A stretch of DNA of 6,265 bases, taken from contig JAFSWV010000020.1 in assembly GCA_017444325.1 (NCBI GenBank), forward strand, positions 1 through 6,265, written 5' to 3'. A model generated the notes under the pieces. That model searched no databases. It saw only the letters and a program-made list of their open reading frames with translations, and was not told the DNA's origin. Position 1 is the stretch's first letter; every line of letters starts with the position of its first letter. A program made the translations under genes and the position numbers. Below, piece by piece: positions 1 through 6,216 of the stretch. Origin of the DNA: a bacterium. GTDB lineage: Bacteria; Auribacterota; UBA3054.

Positions 1-1206
1 ATCGAAATTTCGCTGGATCAAAACGGCGGCGTCTGGGGCAAGCCCAACAAGGTCTTCGTCAAAGTTCCGTACTACGCCCTGAACGCAAAAGCTAAAGTGG
101 ACGGGAAAGAGGCCGAGATCGTTGACGGCCAGGTGGAAGTTCCCTTGGACGTCAAGGAAGTGGAACTTACTTTCGACCGCCCGGAAGGTCCTTACCAGAC
201 TTACGAGAGCACGGTTGACTGGTACGTTAAGGAATATGCCAAGCGTTTCGCCGCCTGGAGATCCGAGCATCCCATGGATGAACTCTGGGAATGCTTCCCG
301 GAGAAGGCACTTGAGCGCTCCGTCAAGCGCCAGCAGAGGAACAACGTCATGAAGGAAAAGGAAGGGCTCATGACCTTCCAGCCCGTCACCGCCTCCTCCG
401 TCGCCAACAACAGCGACGCCAAGACCATCAACGACGGCGTGACCGATCCCAACCAGGGCAGAGCCTGGCGCCCGGCGCCCGACGTTCAGGAGTCTAGCTT
501 CGAATGCGAACTGAAAAAGCCCGCCATGGCTAGCTGTATCAGGATCTACGGCCGCGGCCTCGACAAACCTAATGTAAAAGTCTTCGTGACGAACGAGGAC
601 GACGTGGAAACGCTGGTGGGAGACCCTGAAAAACCGGGCGTTCCCACGAGACCTGACCTCTTCGTCTGCCTATTTGCGGACACGATGGTCAAGAAAGTCA
701 AAGTCGTCTTCGAGGGAACGGGCTTCGCCGTTTCGGAATGCCAGCTCCTTACTTCCGATGACATCTGGCAAAGAGGCGGCCTGAGAGGGGACAAGAAAGC
801 CGGCAACCTGGCCTACGGCCGCCCGGTCTTCACGTCTCCGCATGAAAGGGGATACGTCGGCACCTTCCTAGTGGACGGCGAAACGTCGAGCGAACCGAAC
901 TACTGGAGCGGCGCTCCGCCTCATCCGCAGTGGGCTATTATTGACCTTGGCAAAGTTGAGGACATCTCCAAGATCAAAACCTTCCTCTACACCCACGACC
1001 ATCGCCATTACGGCTACTGCTGCAGGATATCAGCGGATCTTTCCTCCTGGAAGGAAGTGGTGAAAAGGGACGACATCTGCTCCAATTACTGCAAGGAAGG
1101 GGACGAAGGAACGTTCCCGCAGGAAAAGGCCCGCTACGTCATGCTCGTAATTGAAAAGAATACTGTGAATCCCGGCGGCCACGCCGCAGAGGTAGAAATC
1201 TATTGA
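1..1206 (+). CDS. Six-hairpin glycosidase-like protein, C-terminal part with two F5/8C modules (5' end outside window)
   Basis: The frame is open from base 1 to the TGA at 1204-1206, giving 401 residues. The GTG at 97 is internal, because homology to the downstream paralogue continues in frame upstream of it (a GGVWGKP motif at bases 25-45). Visible parts in order: the end of a beta-sandwich (about residues 1-60); a helical linker with EYAKRF and LWECFPEK (about 65-120); a divergent discoidin-like module starting near EGLMTF (about 121-255); and a well-formed F5/8 type C module (about 265-401) with LVDGE, WSGAPPHPQW, IDLG, SSW, ARYVML and AEVEIY. Such modules usually bind carbohydrate or surfaces. 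The catalytic core would lie upstream and is inferred only from the paralogue at 1346-4564, which matches along the whole visible length, apparently at around half of positions. The last module has four cysteines (residues 340, 341, 360, 364), more than its paralogue. Secretion is inferred from the paralogue. An intrinsic terminator follows directly. Confidence 0.85.
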   Translation: MEISLDQNGGVWGKPNKVFVKVPYYALNAKAKVDGKEAEIVDGQVEVPLDVKEVELTFDRPEGPYQTYESTVDWYVKEYAKRFAAWRSEHPMDELWECFPEKALERSVKRQQRNNVMKEKEGLMTFQPVTASSVANNSDAKTINDGVTDPNQGRAWRPAPDVQESSFECELKKPAMASCIRIYGRGLDKPNVKVFVTNEDDVETLVGDPEKPGVPTRPDLFVCLFADTMVKKVKVVFEGTGFAVSECQLLTSDDIWQRGGLRGDKKAGNLAYGRPVFTSPHERGYVGTFLVDGETSSEPNYWSGAPPHPQWAIIDLGKVEDISKIKTFLYTHDHRHYGYCCRISADLSSWKEVVKRDDICSNYCKEGDEGTFPQEKARYVMLVIEKNTVNPGGHAAEVEIY

Positions 1207-1217
1207 GAATCTTATTT

Positions 1218-1247
1218 AAAGGCCCTCCTGCGGGAGGGCCTTTTTTT
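1218..1247 (+). terminator. Rho-independent terminator after the truncated glycosidase-like gene
   Basis: An 8-bp GC-rich stem (GGCCCTCC at 1221-1228 with GGAGGGCC at 1233-1240) has a TGCG loop and is extended by three A-T pairs (AAA 1218-1220 with TTT 1241-1243). A run of seven T begins at 1241. It starts 11 bases after the stop codon and should separate this transcript from the downstream paralogue. Confidence 0.93.
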
Positions 1248-1264
1248 ATGTAAAAATGTGAAAA

Positions 1265-1281
1265 AATGCTTGTTTGCATTT
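1265..1281. promoter_or_regulatory. Inverted repeat overlapping the -35 region, candidate operator
   Basis: AAATGC (1265-1270) and GCATTT (from 1276) are exact reverse complements around a 6-base TTGTTT centre, which is also the candidate -35 element. This placement suits a dimeric regulator of the glycosidase gene. AT-rich DNA produces such repeats by chance fairly easily, and no known operator family is recognised. Confidence 0.3.
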
Positions 1282-1298
1282 CCACTTTTTGATATAAT
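1270..1298 (+). promoter_or_regulatory. Probable sigma70-type promoter of the complete glycosidase-like gene
   Basis: A perfect TATAAT -10 box lies at 1293-1298. The best -35 at optimal 17-bp spacing is TTGTTT (1270-1275), which matches only the TTG of the consensus. The surrounding region is strongly AT-rich compared with the coding DNA. The start point would fall near 1305, giving a leader of about 40 bases. The weak -35 overlaps a 6-6-6 inverted repeat, which suggests control by an activator or repressor, but this is inference. Confidence 0.6.
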
Positions 1299-1328
1299 AA
1301 CTTCTAATTTTATTTATATGTAACATTC

Positions 1329-1338
1329 CCGTTAACGG
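1329..1338. promoter_or_regulatory. Perfect 10-bp palindrome in the 5' leader
   Basis: CCGTTAACGG is a perfect palindrome 7 bases upstream of the ATG at 1346. Its right arm contains the only weak Shine-Dalgarno-like bases (CGGA) of this gene. It could be a repressor site within the leader or simply chance: several perfect 10-bp palindromes are expected in a window this size. Its position is the only reason to note it. Confidence 0.2.
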
Positions 1339-1345
1339 ACACAAA

Positions 1346-4300
1346 ATGAGATCAGCTTCAATACTTGCCGCACTTTCCCTGGCCATTGCCTCTCTGGTTC
1401 TGGCACAAACCAATCCGATGGTCTCGCCCGAGATCGATCTTGAGAAACCTTTCTGCTATTACAGCCGGCCCACCGACCAGCTGGGCACGATGGACGCCCC
1501 CAAGGGCTTCATGGTCACGGCGGAAGGATACCTTTACAACAGGGCGGCGGAACTGATGTTCATGTACGGACCGAAGCTCGATCTTGTCCAGAACCGCAAC
1601 CGCTATCTGGAAGACAACATCTACCCGATCGTCAACTACACGATGGAAAAGACGGGGATAAGATACTCCTTCAAGATGTTCGCCTTCAACTTAGAGCGCG
1701 GAGTGCCGAGAAGCCCCCTGTACGCCTTCACCAAAGTGACGATGGAAAACATTTCCAACAACGACGGCGTAGCTTTCCTCGCTTCAGGCTTGCGTCACAA
1801 GGGCCTGACGCCGCGCATAGAGGCGAGCAGGAATTATGCTTTCCAGCGCGAATCTACTTACGAACTTAGGGGCGACGCCGTTTTGCGCAACGACGAGATC
1901 CTGGCCGTTTTACCTCAGGACGCTTCCAGGAAGATCTCCGCCACCATCGACCATCCCTACGAGGGAACGTTCAAAGGCTCGCAGTACGCCGTGACGGAAA
2001 CGACGCCTGTCTGCATCGCCGATTATTCCATCGACCTTAAGCCTGGCGAGAGCAAAAGCCTCGTCTTTCTGATGCCCAACGCTCCCACGAACTGGGCGGC
2101 GGTCGGCACCATGCTGAACCTCATGAAGGATCCGGAAGCTTTCGACAGGAAGCTAGCGGAAGTCAAGGAAGACTGGGATAAGCTCTTGTTGAGAGCCGTG
2201 GATCTCAAGATCCCGGAGGAAAAAGTCCAGGCCACTTTCTGGACCAGCCTCATCAACATGGCCATAGCCCGTGACGACGAAGGCAACGGCTACTATTCCC
2301 AGGGCGTCAACGAAATGCAGTACACCGGCTTCTTCCCCAGGGACTCCATGTATTTCAGCTGGTCCTGGCTCTTCGCGGGCTTCCCCGAGGAAGGCAAGAA
2401 GGTCGCCACTTACTACGAGAAGACTCAGCACGACGACGGCCGCTTCTTCAACGACCAGGAAAACATCGGGCCCTACGCCATACTCATGTGGTACTACAAG
2501 ACGAAAGACAGGGAATACCTCGACAGGATGTGGCCCAGGCTCGTCAAGAACTTCAACTACGTCACAAACGTCATCGCCAACGATCCCCTGAAGCTGATGC
2601 CGGCCATGGGTCCCTACGACAACGAGGGCATCACCGGCCACTACACGGCGCACAATTTCTATAACGCCAAAGCCTTTGAGATGATGGCCTCTTGCGCCAA
2701 AGAGCGCGGCGAGGAAGAGGAGTCCAAGAAGTACCGCGCCTACGCCGACAGTTTCATTTCCAACATGATGTACCACGTCAACGTCGCCATCGCCACCAAC
2801 GGCTTCATTCCGCCCGGCATCGACACCGGAAAGAGCGGCGCGCACTGGGGCAACATGGAAGCGAGTTACCCGACTTTCGTGATGGGAAGCCACGACGAGC
2901 GCGTCAAGAAGACCATCGACTACATCAGGAACGTGGACTGGAGCGACGAAGGGCTTATTATGTTCAACGCCCTGGGCTGCAACTCGCTGCACCACTACAA
3001 CACTATGAAGGCAAGTATGGCGGACCTCTACATGGGCCGCGACGAAAACGTCATCAAGGACCTTTACGGGGTCTTGCTGCACACTTCCTCCACGCATGCT
3101 TTCTTCGAGTTCTGCTTGGACCCCTGGAACAACCGCGACTTCGGCGGCAACTTCTCGCCCCACGGATGGGGGCATGTGAAGTACGTTTCTTTGATCCGCA
3201 ACATGCTGGTCAGGGAAGACGAAGTCAGCAATCTCTACCTCTTGTCCGCCGTGGCGCCCGCTTGGACGCTGCCCGGGAAAGAGATCGTGGCCAGGCGCTT
3301 CGACACGCAGTTCGGCAACGTCGATCTGGTTGCGAAGGGAACGCCCGAAGGCTTGAAAGTGGATATCAAGCTTGACCAGGAGGGCGGCGTCTGGGGCAAG
3401 CCCGCGAAAGTTTTCATCAAGGTCCCGTATTACGCTCTTAGAGCGAGTGTGACCGTGGACGGAAGGCCGGCTTCTATAGGACCCAACAATTACGTTGAGA
3501 TCCCGCTTTCGACCCGCGAAGTCATCATGGATTTCAAGCGCTCACCCAAGCCGGTCGAGACTTACAATACGACCGTCAAGTGGTTCATCAGGGAATACGC
3601 CAAGCATTTCGACAAGTGGAGAAAGGAAAACGCCTTCACGCCGCTCTGGGAATGCTTCCCGGAAAAGAGCCTGCAGACTTTCGACGAGCGTCAGATCAGG
3701 GACCAGCAGCTGAAGAGCCAGGAAGGCTTGATGACCTTCCTGCCGATCCTTGCTTCCTCTACGGACAACAACTGCGACTACAAAGCTCTGAACGACGGCA
3801 TCGCCAACGACAATACGCCGAAGTTCTGGCGCCCCGCTTCCGACGACAAGGAGCCCTGGTTCGAATGCAACCTCGACGAGCCTACCCAGGCTTACTGCGT
3901 GAAGCTCTTCGGCAACAACATCGCGGAAGCCAAGGCCAAGATCTACGTGACGAAGGCGGACGGCGAGGAAATGCTGGTCGGCGATTCCGCCGCTCCGGAA
4001 CTGCCCATACACGGAAAGCTTTTCGTCTGCACTTTCAAGCAGACGCAGATAAAGAAAGTGAGAGTCGCTTTCGAAGGCAGAGTGAACCGCATCTACGAAT
4101 GCACGCTGCTGACTGAAAGAGACTGCTGGCACCAGGGCATCCCGAGGCTGCCTGGCAAAGTCGGCAACCTTGCTTACAACTGCCCGGTCTTCACCTCGCC
4201 TTCGGAAAACCCGACGGAATCCCAGCTGGTGGACGGCGAAACGGACTGCTCCGTCTCGATGTGGAGCGGCGCGGCGCCGCATCCGCAGTGGGCCATCATC

Positions 4301-4564
4301 GACCTCGGCGAAGAGATGGAGTTCTCGAGACTGCACGCTTATTTCTTCCACGACGGCCAGCGCCGCTACAGCTACCGCTACCTGGTTTCGCCGGATCTGC
4401 ACTCCTGGACGGAGATCGGCGGCAAGGACGACTGCCTCGCCGTCAAGGAAGGCGACGAAATTACCGTGGAGCCCGTCAAAGCCCGCTATGTCATGATCAG
4501 GATCGACAAGAACACCGACAACCCGGCCGGGCATGTGGCTGAAGTCGAGATCTATGCAAAATAG
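1346..4564 (+). CDS. Secreted six-hairpin glycosidase-like enzyme with two C-terminal F5/8 type C modules
   Basis: This 1072-residue protein begins with a Sec signal peptide (Arg2, hydrophobic stretch, V-L-A before the likely cut after Ala20). Residues about 21-290 look like the N-terminal beta domain common to this superfamily. Residues about 290-630 are helix-rich and resemble an (alpha/alpha)6 barrel: GFFPRDSMYF (Arg332-Asp333), GPYDNEG (Asp425, Glu427), HWGNMEASYP (His500, Glu505), THAFFE (Glu588) and PHGWGH (605-610). Which acidic residues are catalytic is not certain. A beta-sandwich (about 640-735, starting near PAWTLPGKEI) follows, then a helical linker with LWECFPEK (about 737-795), a divergent discoidin-like module (about 795-925) and a clear F5/8 type C module (about 940-1072; LVDGE, WSGAAPHPQW, IDLG, ARYVMI, AEVEIY). 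It probably hydrolyses an extracellular glycan; GH family and substrate are unknown. No dockerin, anchor or membrane segment is seen. The ATG at 1346 is chosen because the signal peptide follows at once, although the Shine-Dalgarno is very weak. It is a tandem paralogue of the gene ending at 1206. Confidence 0.85.
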   Translation: MRSASILAALSLAIASLVLAQTNPMVSPEIDLEKPFCYYSRPTDQLGTMDAPKGFMVTAEGYLYNRAAELMFMYGPKLDLVQNRNRYLEDNIYPIVNYTMEKTGIRYSFKMFAFNLERGVPRSPLYAFTKVTMENISNNDGVAFLASGLRHKGLTPRIEASRNYAFQRESTYELRGDAVLRNDEILAVLPQDASRKISATIDHPYEGTFKGSQYAVTETTPVCIADYSIDLKPGESKSLVFLMPNAPTNWAAVGTMLNLMKDPEAFDRKLAEVKEDWDKLLLRAVDLKIPEEKVQATFWTSLINMAIARDDEGNGYYSQGVNEMQYTGFFPRDSMYFSWSWLFAGFPEEGKKVATYYEKTQHDDGRFFNDQENIGPYAILMWYYKTKDREYLDRMWPRLVKNFNYVTNVIANDPLKLMPAMGPYDNEGITGHYTAHNFYNAKAFEMMASCAKERGEEEESKKYRAYADSFISNMMYHVNVAIATNGFIPPGIDTGKSGAHWGNMEASYPTFVMGSHDERVKKTIDYIRNVDWSDEGLIMFNALGCNSLHHYNTMKASMADLYMGRDENVIKDLYGVLLHTSSTHAFFEFCLDPWNNRDFGGNFSPHGWGHVKYVSLIRNMLVREDEVSNLYLLSAVAPAWTLPGKEIVARRFDTQFGNVDLVAKGTPEGLKVDIKLDQEGGVWGKPAKVFIKVPYYALRASVTVDGRPASIGPNNYVEIPLSTREVIMDFKRSPKPVETYNTTVKWFIREYAKHFDKWRKENAFTPLWECFPEKSLQTFDERQIRDQQLKSQEGLMTFLPILASSTDNNCDYKALNDGIANDNTPKFWRPASDDKEPWFECNLDEPTQAYCVKLFGNNIAEAKAKIYVTKADGEEMLVGDSAAPELPIHGKLFVCTFKQTQIKKVRVAFEGRVNRIYECTLLTERDCWHQGIPRLPGKVGNLAYNCPVFTSPSENPTESQLVDGETDCSVSMWSGAAPHPQWAIIDLGEEMEFSRLHAYFFHDGQRRYSYRYLVSPDLHSWTEIGGKDDCLAVKEGDEITVEPVKARYVMIRIDKNTDNPAGHVAEVEIYAK

Positions 4565-4576
4565 GGGAGCTAAGCC

Positions 4577-4605
4577 TTGACTTTATTCCTGTCAAACCTT
4601 ATAAT
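4577..4605 (+). promoter_or_regulatory. Strong sigma70-type promoter of the perR-like operon
   Basis: TTGACT (4577-4582) and TATAAT (4600-4605) are separated by exactly 17 bp, close to the ideal consensus. The -35 begins 13 bases after the stop codon of the glycosidase gene. Transcription should start near 4612, leaving a leader of about 21 bases. A Fur/PerR-like operator overlaps the start point, so a strong promoter under repression is the natural reading. Confidence 0.85.
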
Positions 4606-4624
4606 GAAAGTGATAATCATTCCT
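4599..4624. promoter_or_regulatory. Fur/PerR-type operator overlapping the -10 box and start point
   Basis: From 4606 the sequence matches the classical 19-base Fur box (GATAATGATAATCATTATC) at 14 of 19 positions, including an unbroken GATAATCATT core at 4612-4621. Two PerR-like half sites, TTATAAT (4599-4605, containing the -10) and TGATAAT (4611-4617), repeat at a 12-base interval. TGATAATCA (4611-4619) is an exact small inverted repeat. Since the first gene encodes a Fur-family protein, autorepression is the likely function. Whether metal or peroxide is the signal is inferred from the protein. Confidence 0.7.
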
Positions 4625-4632
4625 ATTTTATT

Positions 4633-4998
4633 ATGAGCAGACAGAAAGAAGTCATACTTGGAGTTTTGCGCGCCCAGAGGTTCCATCCCACCGCTGACGA
4701 GATACTCTTGAGAGCCAGGCAGAGGATGCCGGCTCTGGCTTTGGGCACGGTGTATCGCAACCTCAAGGCCCTTTGCGACGAGAAAAAGGTCCGCAGGATA
4801 CCGATGGAGGACGCTCCCGACCGCTACGATGGCTTTGTGGAGCCCCACGACCACCTTGTTTGCACGGTTTGCGGCAAGGTCTATGATGTACCGCCCCTGC
4901 AGAGCAAAGAGGCCTTAGAGGCGAAACTGGCGACGCACGTGGACGGTTACGAATTGAAAGTTTATTTCACCTGCCCGAAGTGCCAGGCAAAAAATTGA
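4633..4998 (+). CDS. perR: PerR-like peroxide-sensing repressor, Fur family
   Basis: This 121-residue Fur-family protein has a winged-helix half (about residues 1-65, with HPTADEI and the LGTVYRNLKAL recognition helix) and a C-terminal metal-binding dimerisation half. C77-x2-C80 and C114-x2-C117 form the structural zinc site. All five residues of the Bacillus PerR regulatory metal site have counterparts: His18, Asp66, His72, His74 and Asp85. Aspartate at the last position is typical of PerR rather than Fur, so iron-dependent peroxide sensing by histidine oxidation is likely. The protein is short for the family (about 140-150): the usual N-terminal helix before the TPQR-like segment is missing. 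No in-frame ATG, GTG or TTG exists between 4561 and 4633, and that stretch holds the promoter and operator, so the short start is supported. There is no Shine-Dalgarno. It is followed after 7 bases by its probable target genes. A zinc- or iron-sensing Fur paralogue is the alternative. Confidence 0.87.
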   Translation: MSRQKEVILGVLRAQRFHPTADEILLRARQRMPALALGTVYRNLKALCDEKKVRRIPMEDAPDRYDGFVEPHDHLVCTVCGKVYDVPPLQSKEALEAKLATHVDGYELKVYFTCPKCQAKN

Positions 4999-5001
4999 GG
5001 A
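4997..5001 (+). promoter_or_regulatory. Ribosome binding site overlapping the perR stop codon
   Basis: GAGGA overlaps the TGA stop of the upstream gene and lies 4 bases before the ATG at 5006. This arrangement favours translational coupling of the regulator and the flavin reductase/rubredoxin gene. Confidence 0.7.
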
Positions 5002-5005
5002 ATTT

Positions 5006-5620
5006 ATGCCCCTAGACCCCCTTGCCAAGATCACCTACGGTCTCTTCGTGGCCGCGACGAAGGATAAATCTGGCCGCGACGTCGGCTGCATCGTCAACAC
5101 CGCCTGCCAGGTTACCGTCACGCCGACTATGGTCTCGCTCACGGTAAACAAAATGAACTACACAGCCGGCTCGATAGAAACCAGCGGCGTCTTCACCATA
5201 AGCATGCTTGACACGAGCGCCGATTTCGACTTGATCAAGAATTTCGGCTTCCAGAGCAGCAAAGACGTTGACAAGTTCCAGGGCTTGGAAACGGCGAGGG
5301 CCAAGAACGGCGTCGTTTATCTGACGAAGAACGTTTGCGCTTACCTTAGCTGCAGGCTGAAACAAGTCATTGACCTCGGAACGCACTTAATGTTCATCGG
5401 CCTGGTCGAAGAGAGCGGAAATCTGTCGGAAACTGAGCCTTTGAGCTACGCATATTACCATGCCAACATCAAACCGAAACCCGAGAAGCCAAAAGGCGGG
5501 AAGAAAGTCTGGCGCTGCAAGATCTGCGGCTACATCTACGACGGCGAAAATCTGCCTCCCGACTTCATCTGTCCGCTGTGCAAGCACGGCGCCGCGGATT
5601 TCGAACTTGTGGAAGTCTAA
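5006..5620 (+). CDS. hrb: Flavin reductase-rubredoxin fusion (high-molecular-weight rubredoxin, Hrb-type)
   Basis: This 204-residue protein has two parts. Residues about 1-150 are a flavin-reductase-like FMN-binding split-barrel domain, recognisable from the start (PLDPLAKITYGLFV), NTACQVT, the VSLTVNK strand, GVFTISML and the FIGLVEES region. A Lys/Pro-rich linker (about 152-166) leads to a short-loop rubredoxin with iron ligands Cys171, Cys174 (CKICGYIYDG), Cys189 and Cys192 (CPLCKHGAADFE). Proteins of this design take electrons from NAD(P)H through FMN to the rubredoxin iron, and in acetogens and clostridia deliver them to flavodiiron protein or rubrerythrin. It is cytoplasmic, with no signal peptide. 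Here it lies between a PerR-like regulator and rubrerythrin, so donating electrons to rubrerythrin for peroxide reduction is the best inference. No flavodiiron partner is in the window. The start is fixed by the Shine-Dalgarno overlapping the upstream stop codon. Confidence 0.88.
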   Translation: MPLDPLAKITYGLFVAATKDKSGRDVGCIVNTACQVTVTPTMVSLTVNKMNYTAGSIETSGVFTISMLDTSADFDLIKNFGFQSSKDVDKFQGLETARAKNGVVYLTKNVCAYLSCRLKQVIDLGTHLMFIGLVEESGNLSETEPLSYAYYHANIKPKPEKPKGGKKVWRCKICGYIYDGENLPPDFICPLCKHGAADFELVEV

Positions 5621-5647
5621 GATATTTACCTACTACCTAAAACCAAA

Positions 5648-5653
5648 AAGGAG
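5648..5653 (+). promoter_or_regulatory. Strong ribosome binding site of rubrerythrin
   Basis: AAGGAG lies 5 bases before the ATG at 5659 and is the best Shine-Dalgarno in the window, consistent with high expression. The 38-base gap after the upstream stop shows no convincing promoter, terminator or Fur-type box, so co-transcription is likely. Confidence 0.8.
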
Positions 5654-5658
5654 CAACT

Positions 5659-6195
5659 ATGAATCTGAAAGGCACCAAAACTGAAGCCAACCTTCAGACT
5701 GCTTTCGCGGGCGAATCCCAGGCCCGCAACAAGTACACCTATTTCGCCTCCAAAGCGAAAAAGGACGGCTATGAACAGATCGCCAAGATCTTCCTGGAAA
5801 CCGCTGAGAATGAAAAAGAGCACGCCAAGCTTTGGTTCAAGCTTTTGAACGGCGGCATCGGCACCACGGAAGAGAATCTTCTGGCCGCCGCGGAAGGCGA
5901 GAATTTTGAATGGACCGACATGTACGCCACTTTCGCCAAGGAAGCGAGGGAAGAGGGCTTCGAAGCCATCGCCAAGCTCTTCGAGGGCGTCGCGGCCATC
6001 GAAAAGGCTCATGAAGAACGCTATCGCAAGCTTCTGGCCAACGTCAAGGGCGGCTTAGTCTTCTCCAAAGACGGCGACATGGTCTGGGAATGCGCCAATT
6101 GCGGTCACCTGCATTTCGGCAAACAGGCCCCGGAAGTCTGCCCGGTCTGCGCCCATCCTCAGTCCTACTTCAAGCTCAGAGCGGAAAATTATTGA
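5659..6195 (+). CDS. rbr: Rubrerythrin (NAD(P)H-dependent peroxide reductase)
   Basis: A canonical 178-residue rubrerythrin. An N-terminal four-helix ferritin-like domain (about 1-135) carries the diiron ligands: Glu19 (FAGESQAR), Glu52-x2-His55 (ENEKEHAK), Glu95 and Glu98 (KEAREEGF), and Glu115-x2-His118 (IEKAHEER). A C-terminal rubredoxin-like domain (about 140-178) has Cys145-x2-Cys148 and Cys161-x2-Cys164. The domain order is the classical one, not the reversed form. The enzyme reduces hydrogen peroxide to water in the cytoplasm of anaerobes, taking electrons from a rubredoxin; the fusion protein encoded just upstream is the obvious donor. Length and all key residues are as expected. Control by the PerR-like repressor at the head of the operon is inferred from position and the operator at 4599-4624. 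A strong intrinsic terminator follows. Confidence 0.97.
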   Translation: MNLKGTKTEANLQTAFAGESQARNKYTYFASKAKKDGYEQIAKIFLETAENEKEHAKLWFKLLNGGIGTTEENLLAAAEGENFEWTDMYATFAKEAREEGFEAIAKLFEGVAAIEKAHEERYRKLLANVKGGLVFSKDGDMVWECANCGHLHFGKQAPEVCPVCAHPQSYFKLRAENY

Positions 6196-6216
6196 TCCCC
6201 AAAACAGCTTGAAACG

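Noticed and set aside
25..45. Exact 21-base match to 3383-3403 as a mobile or recombination repeat
   Set aside because: It encodes the same conserved GGVWGKP segment in both paralogues, and other matching patches lie at about the same offset. Gene duplication explains it.
97..99. GTG as start of the first gene
   Set aside because: Homology to the second gene continues in frame back to base 1, so the GTG is an internal valine codon.
2153..3175. Long minus-strand open frame (340 codons) opposite the glycosidase core
   Set aside because: It lies in the register exactly opposite the real codons and exists because the sense gene rarely uses TTA, CTA or TCA. Its Val/Gly/Ala-rich translation shows no domain.
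2692..3375. Plus-strand open frame of 227 codons inside the glycosidase gene
   Set aside because: Its Arg/Gln/His-rich translation is typical of a shifted frame of GC-rich coding DNA, and it has no initiation signal.
3542..4534. Long minus-strand open frame (330 codons) opposite the F5/8C modules
   Set aside because: Same register effect. The translation is low in recognisable motifs and the sense strand has clear homology to the paralogue.
5621..5658. Separate promoter or PerR box for rubrerythrin
   Set aside because: No convincing -35/-10 pair or Fur-type motif is present in the 38-base gap. Only the strong ribosome binding site stands out.
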